Assembly (NCBI GenBank): GCA_027489965.1
Contig: JAIXZA010000059.1
Location: 23,508 to 87,507, forward strand
Reading direction: 5' to 3'
DNA from: Verrucomicrobiaceae bacterium
Lineage (GTDB): Bacteria; Verrucomicrobiota; Verrucomicrobiia; Verrucomicrobiales; Verrucomicrobiaceae
Length of the DNA: 64,000 nt
Part shown: one piece after another, positions 1-8,688 of the stretch
Numbering within the stretch: the stretch's first letter is position 1
Layout: each line of letters opens with the position of its first letter
The notes under the pieces: generated by a model
Seen by the model: the letters and a program-made list of their open reading frames with translations, nothing else
What the model was told of the DNA's origin: nothing
Database searches by the model: none
Made by a program: the position numbers and the translations under genes

Positions 1-161
1 TCTGCGGTTTGCAGAACGATGTCTCCGCCTTCGATTTTGACGAAGGAGGCGTTTACTTGGCGGCCAGCGACGTCAGTCCAAGTGCGGGCTTCTGCAAAAG
101 CAGAACTTGCACAAAGACCAGCGGCGAAAAGGCCAGCGAGCAGTGTTTGGGTGGTTTTCAT
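1..161 (-). CDS. SHD1-domain-like secreted protein, partial (N-terminus only)
   Basis: Only the first 53 or so codons lie in the window; the gene runs off the left edge. The start is the ATG read from 161 downward. The protein opens with a typical Sec signal peptide (Lys-Thr-Thr, then a hydrophobic stretch, then Ala-Ser-Ser-Ala-Phe-Ala-Glu). The mature part begins RTWTDVAGRQVNASFVKIEG, which matches the SLA1-homology-1 (SHD1) pattern (R-x-W-T-D-x-x-G-R) common in secreted Verrucomicrobia and Planctomycetes proteins. The domain call is by eye. Function is unknown. Confidence 0.7.
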   Translation of the reverse strand, partial: MKTTQTLLAGLFAAGLCASSAFAEARTWTDVAGRQVNASFVKIEGGDIVLQTA

Positions 162-347
162 GGGTAGATGAGAGGTGCTGAGTGAATGACTCCGGCTGGA
201 GAACGGTCCAGATTGGAAGGAATTAGAATAAAATTATCATAATATACTGTTTCTGGCATCTTTTTTTCAATTTTCACCGGATTGGACGCACTCATCCAGC
301 CTGCGAACGGCCTTGCACACGGCTGTGATTATGGCAAAGGGCAGACC

Positions 348-869
348 ATGTTGAAGCTTCTTTCCACTGCATGGCAATTTGTCCGCCAGAATGATCTACC
401 GACGATCTGGCGCGCGCTGATCAGTCGCGAGGCCCATCCTTTGTTGCAATTCATCAAATATGGCTGCTGCGGCGTGGTGGCCGCCATCACCCATAATGGC
501 ATTCTCACGATCTTATCCCTGACCCTTTTCCCTGCCGTTCAGGGCATGATGGTGGACGGACAGGTGCTGGATGAAGCTCTGCGCGCTAACAACCTTGTGA
601 TCAACAACGCCATCGCCTGGCCCTTTGGCACCTTGGTTGCCTATTGGCTGAATATCCTCTTCGTCTTTACTCCCGGTCGTCACAGCAAGCTGACGGAGCT
701 GGTCATGTTTTGGATCGCCAGCGCCATCGGCTTCTTTCCGGGCGGCTTTGTAGCGCATTGGCTAGCCGCCAGTTACCACTTGCCCTCATTGATCGCTCAA
801 TTGGGCTTCGTGGTCACGTCGGTCATGGTGAACTTCCTTTGCCGAAAGTTTGTGATTTTTAAAAATTAG
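348..869 (+). CDS. GtrA-like polytopic membrane protein
   Basis: A 173-residue inner-membrane protein with about four hydrophobic segments. The start of the domain (LLQFIKYGCCGVVAA) and the end (VNFLCRKFVIFKN) fit the GtrA family, whose members help move or use lipid-linked sugars for glycosylation of surface polymers. I chose the ATG at 348, preceded by an AAGGG-like Shine-Dalgarno; a TTG at 282 would add 22 residues with no membrane or signal character. The gene is longer than the usual 120-140 residue GtrA because of an insertion between segments 1 and 2. Its stop overlaps the end of the convergent oxidoreductase gene by 4 bp. The substrate cannot be read from sequence. Confidence 0.75.
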   Translation: MLKLLSTAWQFVRQNDLPTIWRALISREAHPLLQFIKYGCCGVVAAITHNGILTILSLTLFPAVQGMMVDGQVLDEALRANNLVINNAIAWPFGTLVAYWLNILFVFTPGRHSKLTELVMFWIASAIGFFPGGFVAHWLAASYHLPSLIAQLGFVVTSVMVNFLCRKFVIFKN

Positions 870-1903
870 CCCAGATCACTAATCGCCACAGGCTTGCCAC
901 CTTGCTCAGCGCTTTTGTCAGAGGCAAAAATGACCTCAAAACTGCGCAGAGATTCTGGGAAACTGGTGAGCGGCATGTCTTTCCCTTCATCCAGCGCATC
1001 AAAGAAGGCCTGGAATTGAGTCTCGTAGGGGTGATCGCTGACATCGCCTGAATCCAGCATCTGCATGGAAAGCTGGCCCCACTCTTTCTTATCACTCTTC
1101 AGCTTGTTGGAGTGCAGTTTGTTGTCCAGCAAGCTGCCCTGACTGCCGACGAGATGGGTGTGGAAATAATAGGGCTGGAGGCAATCGACCACAGCCGCCG
1201 TTTTACCGACGGCCCCGTTCTTGAATTTCACCAGTGTCACGCTCGTGGTGTCATATTCATAAGGGGCAAAGATCTCGCTCTTCGATTTCGTGCTGAAACT
1301 GGTCACGCTTTCTACCTCACCCGGCATGACCATGAGTAGCGCGTCTAAAGCATGGCAACCAGCCGTCAGCAGCGCACTGCCACCGTCTTTTTTACCCACA
1401 TTCCAGCGGAACTGACCATACCAGGGACCGATACCGTGGTAGTAGTCCACCTCACCGTAGTGAATCTCGCCGAGCAGCCCTTCATCAATGATGGCCTTCG
1501 TGGACTGGAACTGACCGGAGAATCGGCACTCGAAGCACACGCACCCCTTAACGCCATTCGACTTCGCCGCCGCCACGATCTCACGCACCTCTTGCAGCGA
1601 GTTCGCCATCGGCTTTTCTAAAATGATGTGCTTCTTCGCATTCGCCGCGGCGATGGCCTGATTACGATGCTGACTCGGATAGCTGGTGATGTCCACGATA
1701 TGAATCTCTGGATCAGCCAGCATCGCGTCGATGTCCTGATAAGCCTTAATCTTCCCGCCATGCTTCGCGCTCAACTCTGCCTCATCCAGCGGACGTGAGG
1801 AATAAATCGCCGTCACCTGAGCTTGCTTGGTCTTGTTGATTGCTTCGATGTGAGCAGTCGCTGCCCAACCATATCCGATGATGCCGACGTTGTATTTTTT
1901 CAT
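866..1903 (-). CDS. Gfo/Idh/MocA family NAD(P)-dependent oxidoreductase
   Basis: A 345-residue predicted cytosolic sugar or inositol dehydrogenase-like enzyme. The N-terminal Rossmann motif VGIIGYGWAATAHIEAI is at residues 6-22 and the family hallmark EKP is at 96-98; the C-terminal half is the alpha/beta substrate domain. I start at the ATG at 1903 (MKKYNVGIIGYG), because the further 12 codons to 1939 are not family-like. No signal peptide is seen, unlike many secreted members in this phylum. The gene stands alone on the minus strand. The sugar substrate is not predictable. Confidence 0.88.
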   Translation of the reverse strand: MKKYNVGIIGYGWAATAHIEAINKTKQAQVTAIYSSRPLDEAELSAKHGGKIKAYQDIDAMLADPEIHIVDITSYPSQHRNQAIAAANAKKHIILEKPMANSLQEVREIVAAAKSNGVKGCVCFECRFSGQFQSTKAIIDEGLLGEIHYGEVDYYHGIGPWYGQFRWNVGKKDGGSALLTAGCHALDALLMVMPGEVESVTSFSTKSKSEIFAPYEYDTTSVTLVKFKNGAVGKTAAVVDCLQPYYFHTHLVGSQGSLLDNKLHSNKLKSDKKEWGQLSMQMLDSGDVSDHPYETQFQAFFDALDEGKDMPLTSFPESLRSFEVIFASDKSAEQGGKPVAISDLG

Positions 1904-2030
1904 GTGATGCGTGAAGAGAAGCGTAATTTTAAGGCTCATTGCAAGCCTCCGTTTTCATACCTTCATCAATGGCCCGAACTTTCGAGAGATTTTTGACGAA
2001 CGCTTTCGCTGGTGGTGCAGTTTTCAGTCT

Positions 2031-2429
2031 TCACCAGCCACCCAGCTTCCGTCTTGTGGGCCTCTTTTTCCGCAATCGTTCGGATATTATCTCGCTCCAA
2101 GATCCATCTAGACTGATGATTCCGCGCTCGCGTTTCCATTTAAATTCTCTGTTCTGAAAAAAAGAGGTTCGGTCCATTTTAGTAACCTCAACCAATTCTT
2201 TCAATGGGATGATGTAATCCACCCCAAACCATCTTGGGTGAAGATAAATACAATCGTCTATGATACGGATTCGATAACACGCCGTGTAAGTTTCATCACC
2301 TATTCGAAAATAGGTCAGCAAATCTCCATATAATTTTTGCTCTTTCGCCTGATTCCCAAACAATAGCCGATGCGAGAGCCAAAAGAATAAAATCATGGAT
2401 GCAGCAAAGATGGACGTGATAAAAATCAT
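2031..2429 (-). CDS. Small membrane-anchored protein of unknown function
   Basis: A 132-residue protein with one N-terminal hydrophobic helix (about residues 2-22) followed by a soluble, probably cytoplasmic, alpha/beta domain with several aromatic strands (TYFRIGDETYTACYRIRIID) and a basic tail (RLRKKRPTRRKLGG). I do not recognise a family. The composition is protein-like and no better ORF covers the interval, so it is probably real. It is monocistronic, with about 190 bp of AT-rich sequence between it and the divergent aldolase gene. Confidence 0.55.
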   Translation of the reverse strand: MIFITSIFAASMILFFWLSHRLLFGNQAKEQKLYGDLLTYFRIGDETYTACYRIRIIDDCIYLHPRWFGVDYIIPLKELVEVTKMDRTSFFQNREFKWKRERGIISLDGSWSEIISERLRKKRPTRRKLGGW

Positions 2430-2618
2430 AATTCAGAATAGTTCAGGACATTCGGGCTCAGCGAACAAAAAAATCTTTGTTTATCAAAGTTTGCTTACAC
2501 GGAGGCATCTACGAGAAAAGAGGCAGGAAACGGCAAAACGTTCATCAAATAAGCGTCCTGCTTGCACACCGCCGATTCAGGCTCACAATCCACGCCCCAA
2601 ACTTAATCTATCCTTCTT

Positions 2619-3581
2619 ATGGCCGACATCTCCACCAGCGCTGCTGACAAAAAAGACAAAGAATACTTCGCCGACGTACCTCAGGCCGCTCCTGGCTTTT
2701 TCCTGAAGGGCTGCCACCAGTATGACTGGGGTCTCAAAAACCGCCTCAGCAAGGTCTTCAATCCAAAGGACGGTCGCACCGTGATGCTGGCCTTTGACCA
2801 CGGCTATTTCCAAGGCCCAACCACAGGCCTGGAGCGTGTGGACCAGACGATCCTCCCCCTCGAGCCTTATGCAGACTGCCTCATGCTCACGCGCGGCATT
2901 CAGCGCAGCGTGATCCCAGCTTCCACGACCAAAGCCATCGCACTACGTGCTAGCGGCGGCACATCCATGGTCAGCCAGTTTGAAGAATGGGAAGGCGAAA
3001 TCGACGGTAAGAAAGCCAAGTTTGGCCGCCCAGGATTTGAGCCTCTTTCCAATGAAAGCACCGCGCTGAACATCGAAGAAGCTATCCGCCTGAACGCCAG
3101 TGTGCTGGCCGTGCAGGTCTTCATCGGCAGCGCCTATGAGCGTCAGTCCCTGAAAAACCTGACCGACCTTGTCGATGCCGCTAGCCGCTACGGCATCGCT
3201 GTCATGGGCGTGACCGCTGTCGGTCGCGCCATGGCACGCACCCCGCAGTATTTCCGCTTGGCGACTCGCATCATGGCAGAACTCGGAGCCAATGTCGTGA
3301 AGTGCTACTACACCGACACTGAATTTGAGACCGTGACCTCTTGCTGCCCAGTGCCAATCGTCATTGCCGGCGGCAAAAAGCTGCCAGAACTCGATGCGCT
3401 GACCATGTGCTACAACGCCATCCAACAGGGTGCCAACGGTGTGGACATGGGCCGTAATATCTTCCAAAGCGATGCGCCGATCAGCATGATGCAGGCCGTC
3501 CGCGGCGTGGTGCATGAAGGCTTGACCCCAGAGCAGGGCTTCCAGATGTACAACGACCTGAAGGCCAAAGGTACGAAATAA
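2619..3581 (+). CDS. lsrF: LsrF-type aldolase/thiolase (DeoC/LacD fold)
   Basis: A 320-residue TIM-barrel class I aldolase very like E. coli LsrF, the thiolase that finishes breakdown of phosphorylated autoinducer-2 (3-hydroxy-2,4-pentanedione 5-phosphate to DHAP and acetyl-CoA). Family landmarks are FFLKGCHQYDWG, VMLAFDHGYFQGPTTGLERV, LTRGI, PVPIVIAGGKKLPE and GVDMGRNIFQS. The Schiff-base Lys is probably K228 (NVVKCYY). It carries an insertion of about 20 residues near residue 120 relative to E. coli LsrF. No lsr transporter, LsrK or LsrG gene is adjacent, so the physiological substrate is uncertain; it could be a more general class I FBP-aldolase-like enzyme. A strong terminator follows. 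Confidence 0.82.
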   Translation: MADISTSAADKKDKEYFADVPQAAPGFFLKGCHQYDWGLKNRLSKVFNPKDGRTVMLAFDHGYFQGPTTGLERVDQTILPLEPYADCLMLTRGIQRSVIPASTTKAIALRASGGTSMVSQFEEWEGEIDGKKAKFGRPGFEPLSNESTALNIEEAIRLNASVLAVQVFIGSAYERQSLKNLTDLVDAASRYGIAVMGVTAVGRAMARTPQYFRLATRIMAELGANVVKCYYTDTEFETVTSCCPVPIVIAGGKKLPELDALTMCYNAIQQGANGVDMGRNIFQSDAPISMMQAVRGVVHEGLTPEQGFQMYNDLKAKGTK

Positions 3582-3601
3582 GACCCGTCTTCTAATTCTG
3601 A

Positions 3602-3636
3602 AAGCCGCCGTGGTTCCTGCCTCGGCGGCTTTTTTA
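3602..3636 (+). terminator. Rho-independent terminator after lsrF
   Basis: A 9-bp perfect stem (AAGCCGCCG at 3602-3610 and CGGCGGCTT at 3623-3631) with a 12-nt loop is followed by a T-run. It begins 20 bp after the lsrF stop and abuts the end of the convergent HNH gene, so it may act in both directions. Confidence 0.85.
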
Positions 3637-4032
3637 TTTCAACGACATGGTTGCCCGTCGTTCCTCAATCCGGCGAGGGTGATTGAAGCCGAGCAACCTA
3701 GCCGTGGCGAGGCCTACTAAGGTGAGTCCGTCAATACGTGGGCCATCAAAGCGGAAATGTTCGGACCAAACGTCTGTTCGGGGATTGAAAAAGGCAACAA
3801 GCAGGCCGTTTTCTAGAGTGGCGATTTCACTGCCTTTCTTTGCATTACAAGTAGTGCAGGCCTGAGCGAGATTGTCAGCCGTTGTCTCCCCTCCATGTTT
3901 CTCGCTGATGATGTGATCGATCTGAAAGCCGAAGAAGGTATCCTCTTCGTGGATGAGGCAGTACTCGCAGCGTCGCTGCGCGCGGGTCACCACCAATCGG
4001 CGCAACTCTGTGCTGATGTAGGACTCACTCAC
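3634..4032 (-). CDS. HNH endonuclease
   Basis: A 132-residue predicted nuclease. The HNH core is clear at about residues 22-66: RCEYC, then QIDHIISEKHGG, then NLAQACTTCNAKKG, giving paired CxxC zinc ligands around the DH and N residues of the beta-beta-alpha-metal fold. A C-terminal tail of about 55 residues (FFNPRTDVWSEHF...GLTLVGLATARLLGFN) is typical of the stand-alone HNH proteins common in Cyanobacteria, Planctomycetes and Verrucomicrobia. The gene overlaps the upstream small gene by 8 bp, so the two are probably cotranscribed and coupled. Whether it is a defence, toxin-like or homing nuclease cannot be said. Confidence 0.85.
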   Translation of the reverse strand: MSESYISTELRRLVVTRAQRRCEYCLIHEEDTFFGFQIDHIISEKHGGETTADNLAQACTTCNAKKGSEIATLENGLLVAFFNPRTDVWSEHFRFDGPRIDGLTLVGLATARLLGFNHPRRIEERRATMSLK

Positions 4033-4261
4033 TTCGCTGGAGTGTTCTGGCTTTGGCTTTCGTCATGCGCATCAAATGCTCAAGCTCGAGGTAGTCCTCC
4101 AGCTCACTGGCTTCATCGGGAGAAAGGTTGTCAGCCTTTTTTTTCTGGATCAATCCGTCCACTCGGGCTTTGGCCTCAGGCGATGGGACAAAAGCCAAGA
4201 TGCTCTGACTGGTGGTGCCAGAGGCAATGAAGGTAATGATTTCTTCGTGAGCTCTTGTCAT
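4025..4261 (-). CDS. Small helical protein coupled to the HNH nuclease
   Basis: A 78-residue acidic/basic helical protein starting at the ATG at 4261 (an ATG four codons upstream is possible). The middle (SPDEASELEDYLELEHLMRMTKAKAR) matches the short helical proteins repeatedly found directly before stand-alone HNH genes. It overlaps the HNH start by 8 bp. It could be a partner or antitoxin-like protein, by analogy with two-gene toxin-antitoxin layout; this is inference, since no DNA-binding motif is evident. Confidence 0.65.
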   Translation of the reverse strand: MTRAHEEIITFIASGTTSQSILAFVPSPEAKARVDGLIQKKKADNLSPDEASELEDYLELEHLMRMTKAKARTLQRSE

Positions 4262-4375
4262 ACACCTAATCAAACACGTCCCAAGAGTCCTTGCAAGCTA
4301 GCTTGAATAATCCAAGCTCAGTGACACGCACCTTGCATTCGCGGCAGAATTCTGATTTGATTCATTAATCCCCCT

Positions 4376-5032
4376 ATGCGCACTGCCTTTTTACTGCTTC
4401 TCCTTGGTTTACTGCCTGCCTGCGAAACCTTCAAAGGTGACCCCAAGGTTCTGATCACGGTCTTTTCCCAAGGCAATGAGATGGACTCGCCCAAGAGCAT
4501 TTTCAGGCGGCCCATCGAAGGCGAAAACATGGTCTTCAAAGTCATCCCTGAATTCACCACACAGAGCGTCGTCGCCTATCACCCATTTGCGGCCAAGGAC
4601 GGCACCAACGGCGTGGCGGTGAAACTTGATTTCAAAGGTGCCAATGCGCTGGAACTCGTGACCCGCATGAGACAGGGAGAAGTTTTAATGACGATGGTGA
4701 ATGGCACGGTCGTGGATTACGTGCGTATCAACCGAGTGATCTCAGATGGCATCTTCACCATTTGGCGTGGACTACCGGACGAACTGATCGCCGCCATGGA
4801 GAAAAAGTACCCGCACATCAACGAATCCAAATCCTCGGCCGAAAGCATCGACATGATTCCGAGCACCAAGGCTGAAATGAAGGATAACTATCGCGAAGCC
4901 AAGAAAGCTAGAGCGCAGAAACTTAAAGACGAAGCCGAGGCAGCCAAGCGCGCTGCACGCGGCGAGTTCGAACCCGAGACTCCTAAAGGGGAAGCTGTGC
5001 CATTGAGTGAGGCTTTGAAATCGGTGCAATAA
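4376..5032 (+). CDS. Predicted lipoprotein of unknown function
   Basis: A 218-residue protein with a lipoprotein signal: MRTAF, then a Leu-rich core, then the lipobox LLPAC with the acylated Cys at residue 16. The mature N-terminal half is a mixed alpha/beta domain (about 20-140); the C-terminal 70 residues are a highly charged, probably coiled helix (MKDNYREAKKARAQKLKDEAEAAKRAARG). I recognise no family. It is monocistronic and convergent with the DUF1501 gene, only 15 bp away. Expected location is the periplasmic face of a membrane. Confidence 0.72.
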   Translation: MRTAFLLLLLGLLPACETFKGDPKVLITVFSQGNEMDSPKSIFRRPIEGENMVFKVIPEFTTQSVVAYHPFAAKDGTNGVAVKLDFKGANALELVTRMRQGEVLMTMVNGTVVDYVRINRVISDGIFTIWRGLPDELIAAMEKKYPHINESKSSAESIDMIPSTKAEMKDNYREAKKARAQKLKDEAEAAKRAARGEFEPETPKGEAVPLSEALKSVQ

Positions 5033-5047
5033 GAAGATCGTGGCCCC

Positions 5048-6259
5048 TTACATGAGGCCCACCGACTTGAGCGTGATGTCTGGGAAAAGTTTGGCGGATT
5101 CCGCCGGGCTCAATCCCAGGCTACCGCGCAGCACTTCCGCAAAGACGTGGCGATAATCCGTCTCTAAATGCAGGCCACCAGGGCCAGGCGTATTCACGTT
5201 CCCATCATCATCCGCCTGGATAGGCCAGGAGCCGAGCACTTGCCCACCCTTCACGCGATCACCCAGCGCCATCAGAGCAAAGCCGCGTCCATGATCCGTG
5301 CCGAGGCTGGCATTTTCATACACTCGCCGACCAAATTCGGTGGCGATCATGATCGTGTAATTTGCACGGTGAGATTTCAGATCCGCTTCCAGCGCGGCCA
5401 ATCCCTCAGCCAAGGTCCTGATCTTCTCGGCCTGTTGACCTGTGGCATTGCCCTGAAAAAAGTGGGTATCCCAACCGCCCAGATCAATGCAGGCCACTTG
5501 CAATCCAAGACGCGCTTTGATCATCCGTGCGATTTCGCGCAAGCCAGTGCCAAAGCTGTCTTTGGGATACAGCGCTGCATTTTCCACCTGATAGGACGTT
5601 CCCTGAAGCGTGCCCACCTTTTGAAACAGATCCAGCGTCTCCAGCCCTCGTTCACCGAGCAGCGTCACATCCGCACCATACAAGGCTCGCAGCGCTTTCA
5701 CCACACCGGCTGAGTCAGCGCCTCGAGCGGTTTGAATCGCCATGTCATCCAGCCGCTCCAGCACACTCACCGCAGGGGCACCGCGTAAGGATTCCGGCAG
5801 CGCAGTGCCAATCGCCACGGCAGAAAGAGGCGACTGCTTATCCGCCCCGCGCAGCCTGAGGAAGCGCCCCAGCCAACCACCGCCAGCAGGCGTGCCGCTC
5901 ATCGAGTCACCATGCTCCATTTGATCCTGGCATTCAAAGTGGGAGCCGCTGGTGTTATCCACGCCCACCGATTGTACCGCACCAAAGCGACCTTCTTTAA
6001 AAGCAGCCTCCAGGGGCTTCAGCGCCGGATGCAGCGCATAGCGGTCATTGAGCTTGATCGCATCGCTCGCCTTGACAGCCAAAGAAGGACGCAGCCGATA
6101 GTATTGATCATCCGCATACGGAACCATCAAATTCAGCGTATCCGCCCCGCCGCGCAGGAAGACATGAATCAGTGTGTGCTCCTCCCGCTGAGTAGCCGCA
6201 AGGGCTGGCGACGCAGCAAGGGCTAGCTTAGATAGGAGAGAGCGACGTGAGAGTTTCAT
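5048..6259 (-). CDS. DUF1501 domain protein (Tat-exported, sulfatase-fold-like)
   Basis: A 403-residue member of DUF1501, a family related to alkaline phosphatase/sulfatase folds. It starts MKLSRRSLLSKLALAASPALA, a twin-arginine signal. Family landmarks are HVFLRGGADTLNLMVPY, HPALKPL, HFECQDQMEHG and, near the C-terminus, ATEFGRRVYENASLGTDHGRG. It overlaps the upstream 86-residue membrane protein gene by 4 bp (ATGA) and lies downstream of a DUF1800 gene; DUF1800 and DUF1501 genes are usually neighbours. The biochemical role of the pair is not established. Confidence 0.87.
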   Translation of the reverse strand: MKLSRRSLLSKLALAASPALAATQREEHTLIHVFLRGGADTLNLMVPYADDQYYRLRPSLAVKASDAIKLNDRYALHPALKPLEAAFKEGRFGAVQSVGVDNTSGSHFECQDQMEHGDSMSGTPAGGGWLGRFLRLRGADKQSPLSAVAIGTALPESLRGAPAVSVLERLDDMAIQTARGADSAGVVKALRALYGADVTLLGERGLETLDLFQKVGTLQGTSYQVENAALYPKDSFGTGLREIARMIKARLGLQVACIDLGGWDTHFFQGNATGQQAEKIRTLAEGLAALEADLKSHRANYTIMIATEFGRRVYENASLGTDHGRGFALMALGDRVKGGQVLGSWPIQADDDGNVNTPGPGGLHLETDYRHVFAEVLRGSLGLSPAESAKLFPDITLKSVGLM

Positions 6260-6516
6260 TGGGGTCTATTTGGTGGCCGAAATTTCATGATTGGTTGTCT
6301 CACGTGTTTTGGCACCATCCGCCAGTAAGTAATCAATCCGATCAATGGGGCCATAGTGATCACCAGGAACCAGAGAATCTTATCATTAACATCGAAAGCT
6401 GGTGCACGGAGAATCTCAAACAAAGCCCGCCAATACAAATAAATGTAAATTAGCCATAAGGCACCGAACACTAAGCCAGAGGTTGTAGAGGAGAATGAAA
6501 AATTAAAAGGAATCAT
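6256..6516 (-). CDS. Small two-helix membrane protein, PLDc_N-like
   Basis: An 86-residue protein with hydrophobic helices at about residues 13-33 and 46-64. The segment NDKILWFLVITMAPLIGLITYW resembles the phospholipase D nuclease N-terminal (PLDc_N) membrane domain. It sits between the DUF1800 gene (36 bp upstream) and the DUF1501 gene (ATGA overlap), so it is probably in the same operon. Its presence between a DUF1800/DUF1501 pair is unusual. Function unknown. Confidence 0.65.
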   Translation of the reverse strand: MIPFNFSFSSTTSGLVFGALWLIYIYLYWRALFEILRAPAFDVNDKILWFLVITMAPLIGLITYWRMVPKHVRQPIMKFRPPNRPQ

Positions 6517-6552
6517 GACACGTCAGCTAATACTGGATTTGCATGTTTAAGG

Positions 6553-8034
6553 TCAACACCTTTGAAAAGCTGGGCTGGCAAGAATCAGCCCGACGGTTTG
6601 TGGATCATCTGTAGCTGTGGTGGCTTTGAGTTCAGCTTCGGTCGGCTTGCGACCGATCAAGTGGGCGAACCAAGCCGACGTATTCTTGTCTGCATCCAGA
6701 CTCTTCCTCAGGGGCCAAAGGTTCACACTCACCCCTGGCTGATTGCCACTGGCTAGAGCCAGCCCGAAATTCCAGCGCCACATCAGCGTTCCCATCCAGG
6801 GCAGTTCATCATCTGAGTAGCCATCGGGCGTGGGGTATTGGAACAAGCCATGCCCCATACGCTGCAAGGGCTCTAGCACAGACTTCTCCGCCTGAGTATC
6901 GGCTGCCAGCGCCCGAATCGCCGAGACCATGAATTTAAAGGGTCGCTTCAAAAGCTGGCCCTGACTGGCTTGAAACTCCGGTGAGCTCAAAAGCAGACGC
7001 AGCAGGCATTTGATGTCGCCACGCGTGCGGGTGAACTCAGCCGCGACACGTTTGACCAGACCCTCTGGCGGCATGGCACTGACGAATCGGCGACATAACT
7101 TCAAGGCAATAAAAGAAGCCGTACTCGGATGGCTACAAACGATCTCCACCAGTCGATCCAGATCCCCTGCTCCACCACCCGCCGCGATGGCTTGACCCAG
7201 CACTTTCTTCTCGCCATCATCATGCCAGTCCGGTTTGAAAAAAGACTCACTCTGATTCATGGCCAGGAAGCGATTCCGATCAAAGGTCCAGCCACTGAGA
7301 CAGCGCGCCGCCTGGCGGACATCCTCCTGACTGTAGCCGCCGTGCACCCCCATGGTATGCAGCTCCATCAGCTCACGCGCATAGTTTTCGTTAGGCTGAT
7401 CATCCGTCTTTTTGCGCACCTTGTTCGACTTTCCATCCAAATACACCAGCATCGCAGGAGAGGTCGCCGAGGCTCGAATCAGCTCATAAAAATTTCCCAA
7501 CGCATGAGCGCGAATCACTTCCCGATCATCACTGGGTTTCAGATAAATGCAGTCGCCCTTTTCCAGATCAATATTCAGGTGATCGGTCCAGAACTCCACC
7601 ATCACCTCAAACAACTGTCGGCGACTGTAAATGGCCCGCAGCAGCGAGTGACGGGTGATCTCATCCCGTAGGACTGGCTTCCGAAATTCATAGGCATCTC
7701 CTGCACTGAAATAGAGCGACTCAAAACGCTCAGCCCGCAGGTCACAGGCGGTATCGGCCATGGATTCAGGATACAGTTGTTCCTCGATCCACGCAGCCTG
7801 CCCCATTGCTTTCAACCGTTCCAGATCCCCCGGCCAGGGACCAAAAGCAGCCCGGGAAAGCAGATGAAAGTCAGGGTCTATTTCCTGTCCCTCAGCCGGG
7901 TGCAATTCAGTCGGCACCGTCTCCCCCAGAAACTCGCGATTCACCGCCGTTGTGATCCGTTCACAGGACGCCAGCGCCGCCAGTCCACTGCCGAGAGCAG
8001 ACGTTTTCAGCAGAGATCGACGCGTCGTTTGCAT
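6553..8034 (-). CDS. DUF1800 domain protein (Tat-exported)
   Basis: A 493-residue protein. I start at the ATG at 8034, giving MQTTRRSLLKTSALGSGLAALASC, a Tat signal that also ends in a lipobox-like Cys; the longer ORF to 8109 would bury this signal. Family features are HLLSRAAFGPWPGDLERL, HDPE-region equivalents, YLDGKSNK, NENYARELMELHTMGV, GGYSQEDVRQAARCLSGWTF and SSPEFQ. DUF1800 proteins are exported and usually encoded beside DUF1501 proteins, as here. The start is 4 bp from the stop of the upstream membrane-protein gene, supporting an operon. Confidence 0.87.
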   Translation of the reverse strand: MQTTRRSLLKTSALGSGLAALASCERITTAVNREFLGETVPTELHPAEGQEIDPDFHLLSRAAFGPWPGDLERLKAMGQAAWIEEQLYPESMADTACDLRAERFESLYFSAGDAYEFRKPVLRDEITRHSLLRAIYSRRQLFEVMVEFWTDHLNIDLEKGDCIYLKPSDDREVIRAHALGNFYELIRASATSPAMLVYLDGKSNKVRKKTDDQPNENYARELMELHTMGVHGGYSQEDVRQAARCLSGWTFDRNRFLAMNQSESFFKPDWHDDGEKKVLGQAIAAGGGAGDLDRLVEIVCSHPSTASFIALKLCRRFVSAMPPEGLVKRVAAEFTRTRGDIKCLLRLLLSSPEFQASQGQLLKRPFKFMVSAIRALAADTQAEKSVLEPLQRMGHGLFQYPTPDGYSDDELPWMGTLMWRWNFGLALASGNQPGVSVNLWPLRKSLDADKNTSAWFAHLIGRKPTEAELKATTATDDPQTVGLILASPAFQRC

Positions 8035-8038
8035 CCTC

Positions 8039-8578
8039 TTAGGCAGCTGGCAGTTCAGGTGGCCGAGCCGTTGCCGCAGCTGGCTTGAGAAACCAGGAGC
8101 GCAGCACAATTCCCCAGCCCAGAACCGCCATCAACGGCAGCAGCACCGCCCAACCAACCACTGGCAGCAGAGCGCAGAGAACCAGTGTCAGTCCACCATG
8201 CTTCATCTGCCGCCAAGGCTCCGCCTGAGGCCACAAGCGCTCGCCGATCAGGCCAGCAATGCCACCTGCACCCAGAAATCCCCAAGCTATCAACACCCCG
8301 CCAACCAGCACCGCCAGTGCGCCCATCTTCGGCACTTTAGAAAGCACCGCGATCAGGATCGTGCCTGCCACCAGCGGCGGCAAACCAAACAAGAAGCATC
8401 GAAACAACCCCCGACCAGCCACCTCACGATGTTTCGCCGCCGTCTCAGGCCACAGACCCGATGAGAGCAACCAAAGCGCCGGCAGCGCCACCACAAAGGC
8501 CACTGCCACGAGCAGCCAAACAAGAACCGTAGAAAAGAGCATAGTGAGAAATGAAGGGGAGTGAATGATTTCCGACAT
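8039..8578 (-). CDS. Polytopic membrane protein of unknown function
   Basis: A 179-residue, very hydrophobic protein with about five predicted transmembrane helices and a short Ala/Pro-rich tail. The ATG at 8578 is used; an ATG at 8542 is a plausible alternative because the first helix starts just after it. I recognise no family. It is the first gene of a probable operon with the DUF1800, PLDc_N-like and DUF1501 genes (gaps of 4, 36 and -4 bp). Confidence 0.65.
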   Translation of the reverse strand: MSEIIHSPSFLTMLFSTVLVWLLVAVAFVVALPALWLLSSGLWPETAAKHREVAGRGLFRCFLFGLPPLVAGTILIAVLSKVPKMGALAVLVGGVLIAWGFLGAGGIAGLIGERLWPQAEPWRQMKHGGLTLVLCALLPVVGWAVLLPLMAVLGWGIVLRSWFLKPAAATARPPELPAA

Positions 8579-8688
8579 CACCCTAAACGCAGGATTCCAG
8601 CGCTGGTAACAAAGTTTCTTCGCAACTGTAGATGACTGAACATCACCAACCTGCAAGACGCTCCTGCTGAGGGTCGTTATCCGCGTTC

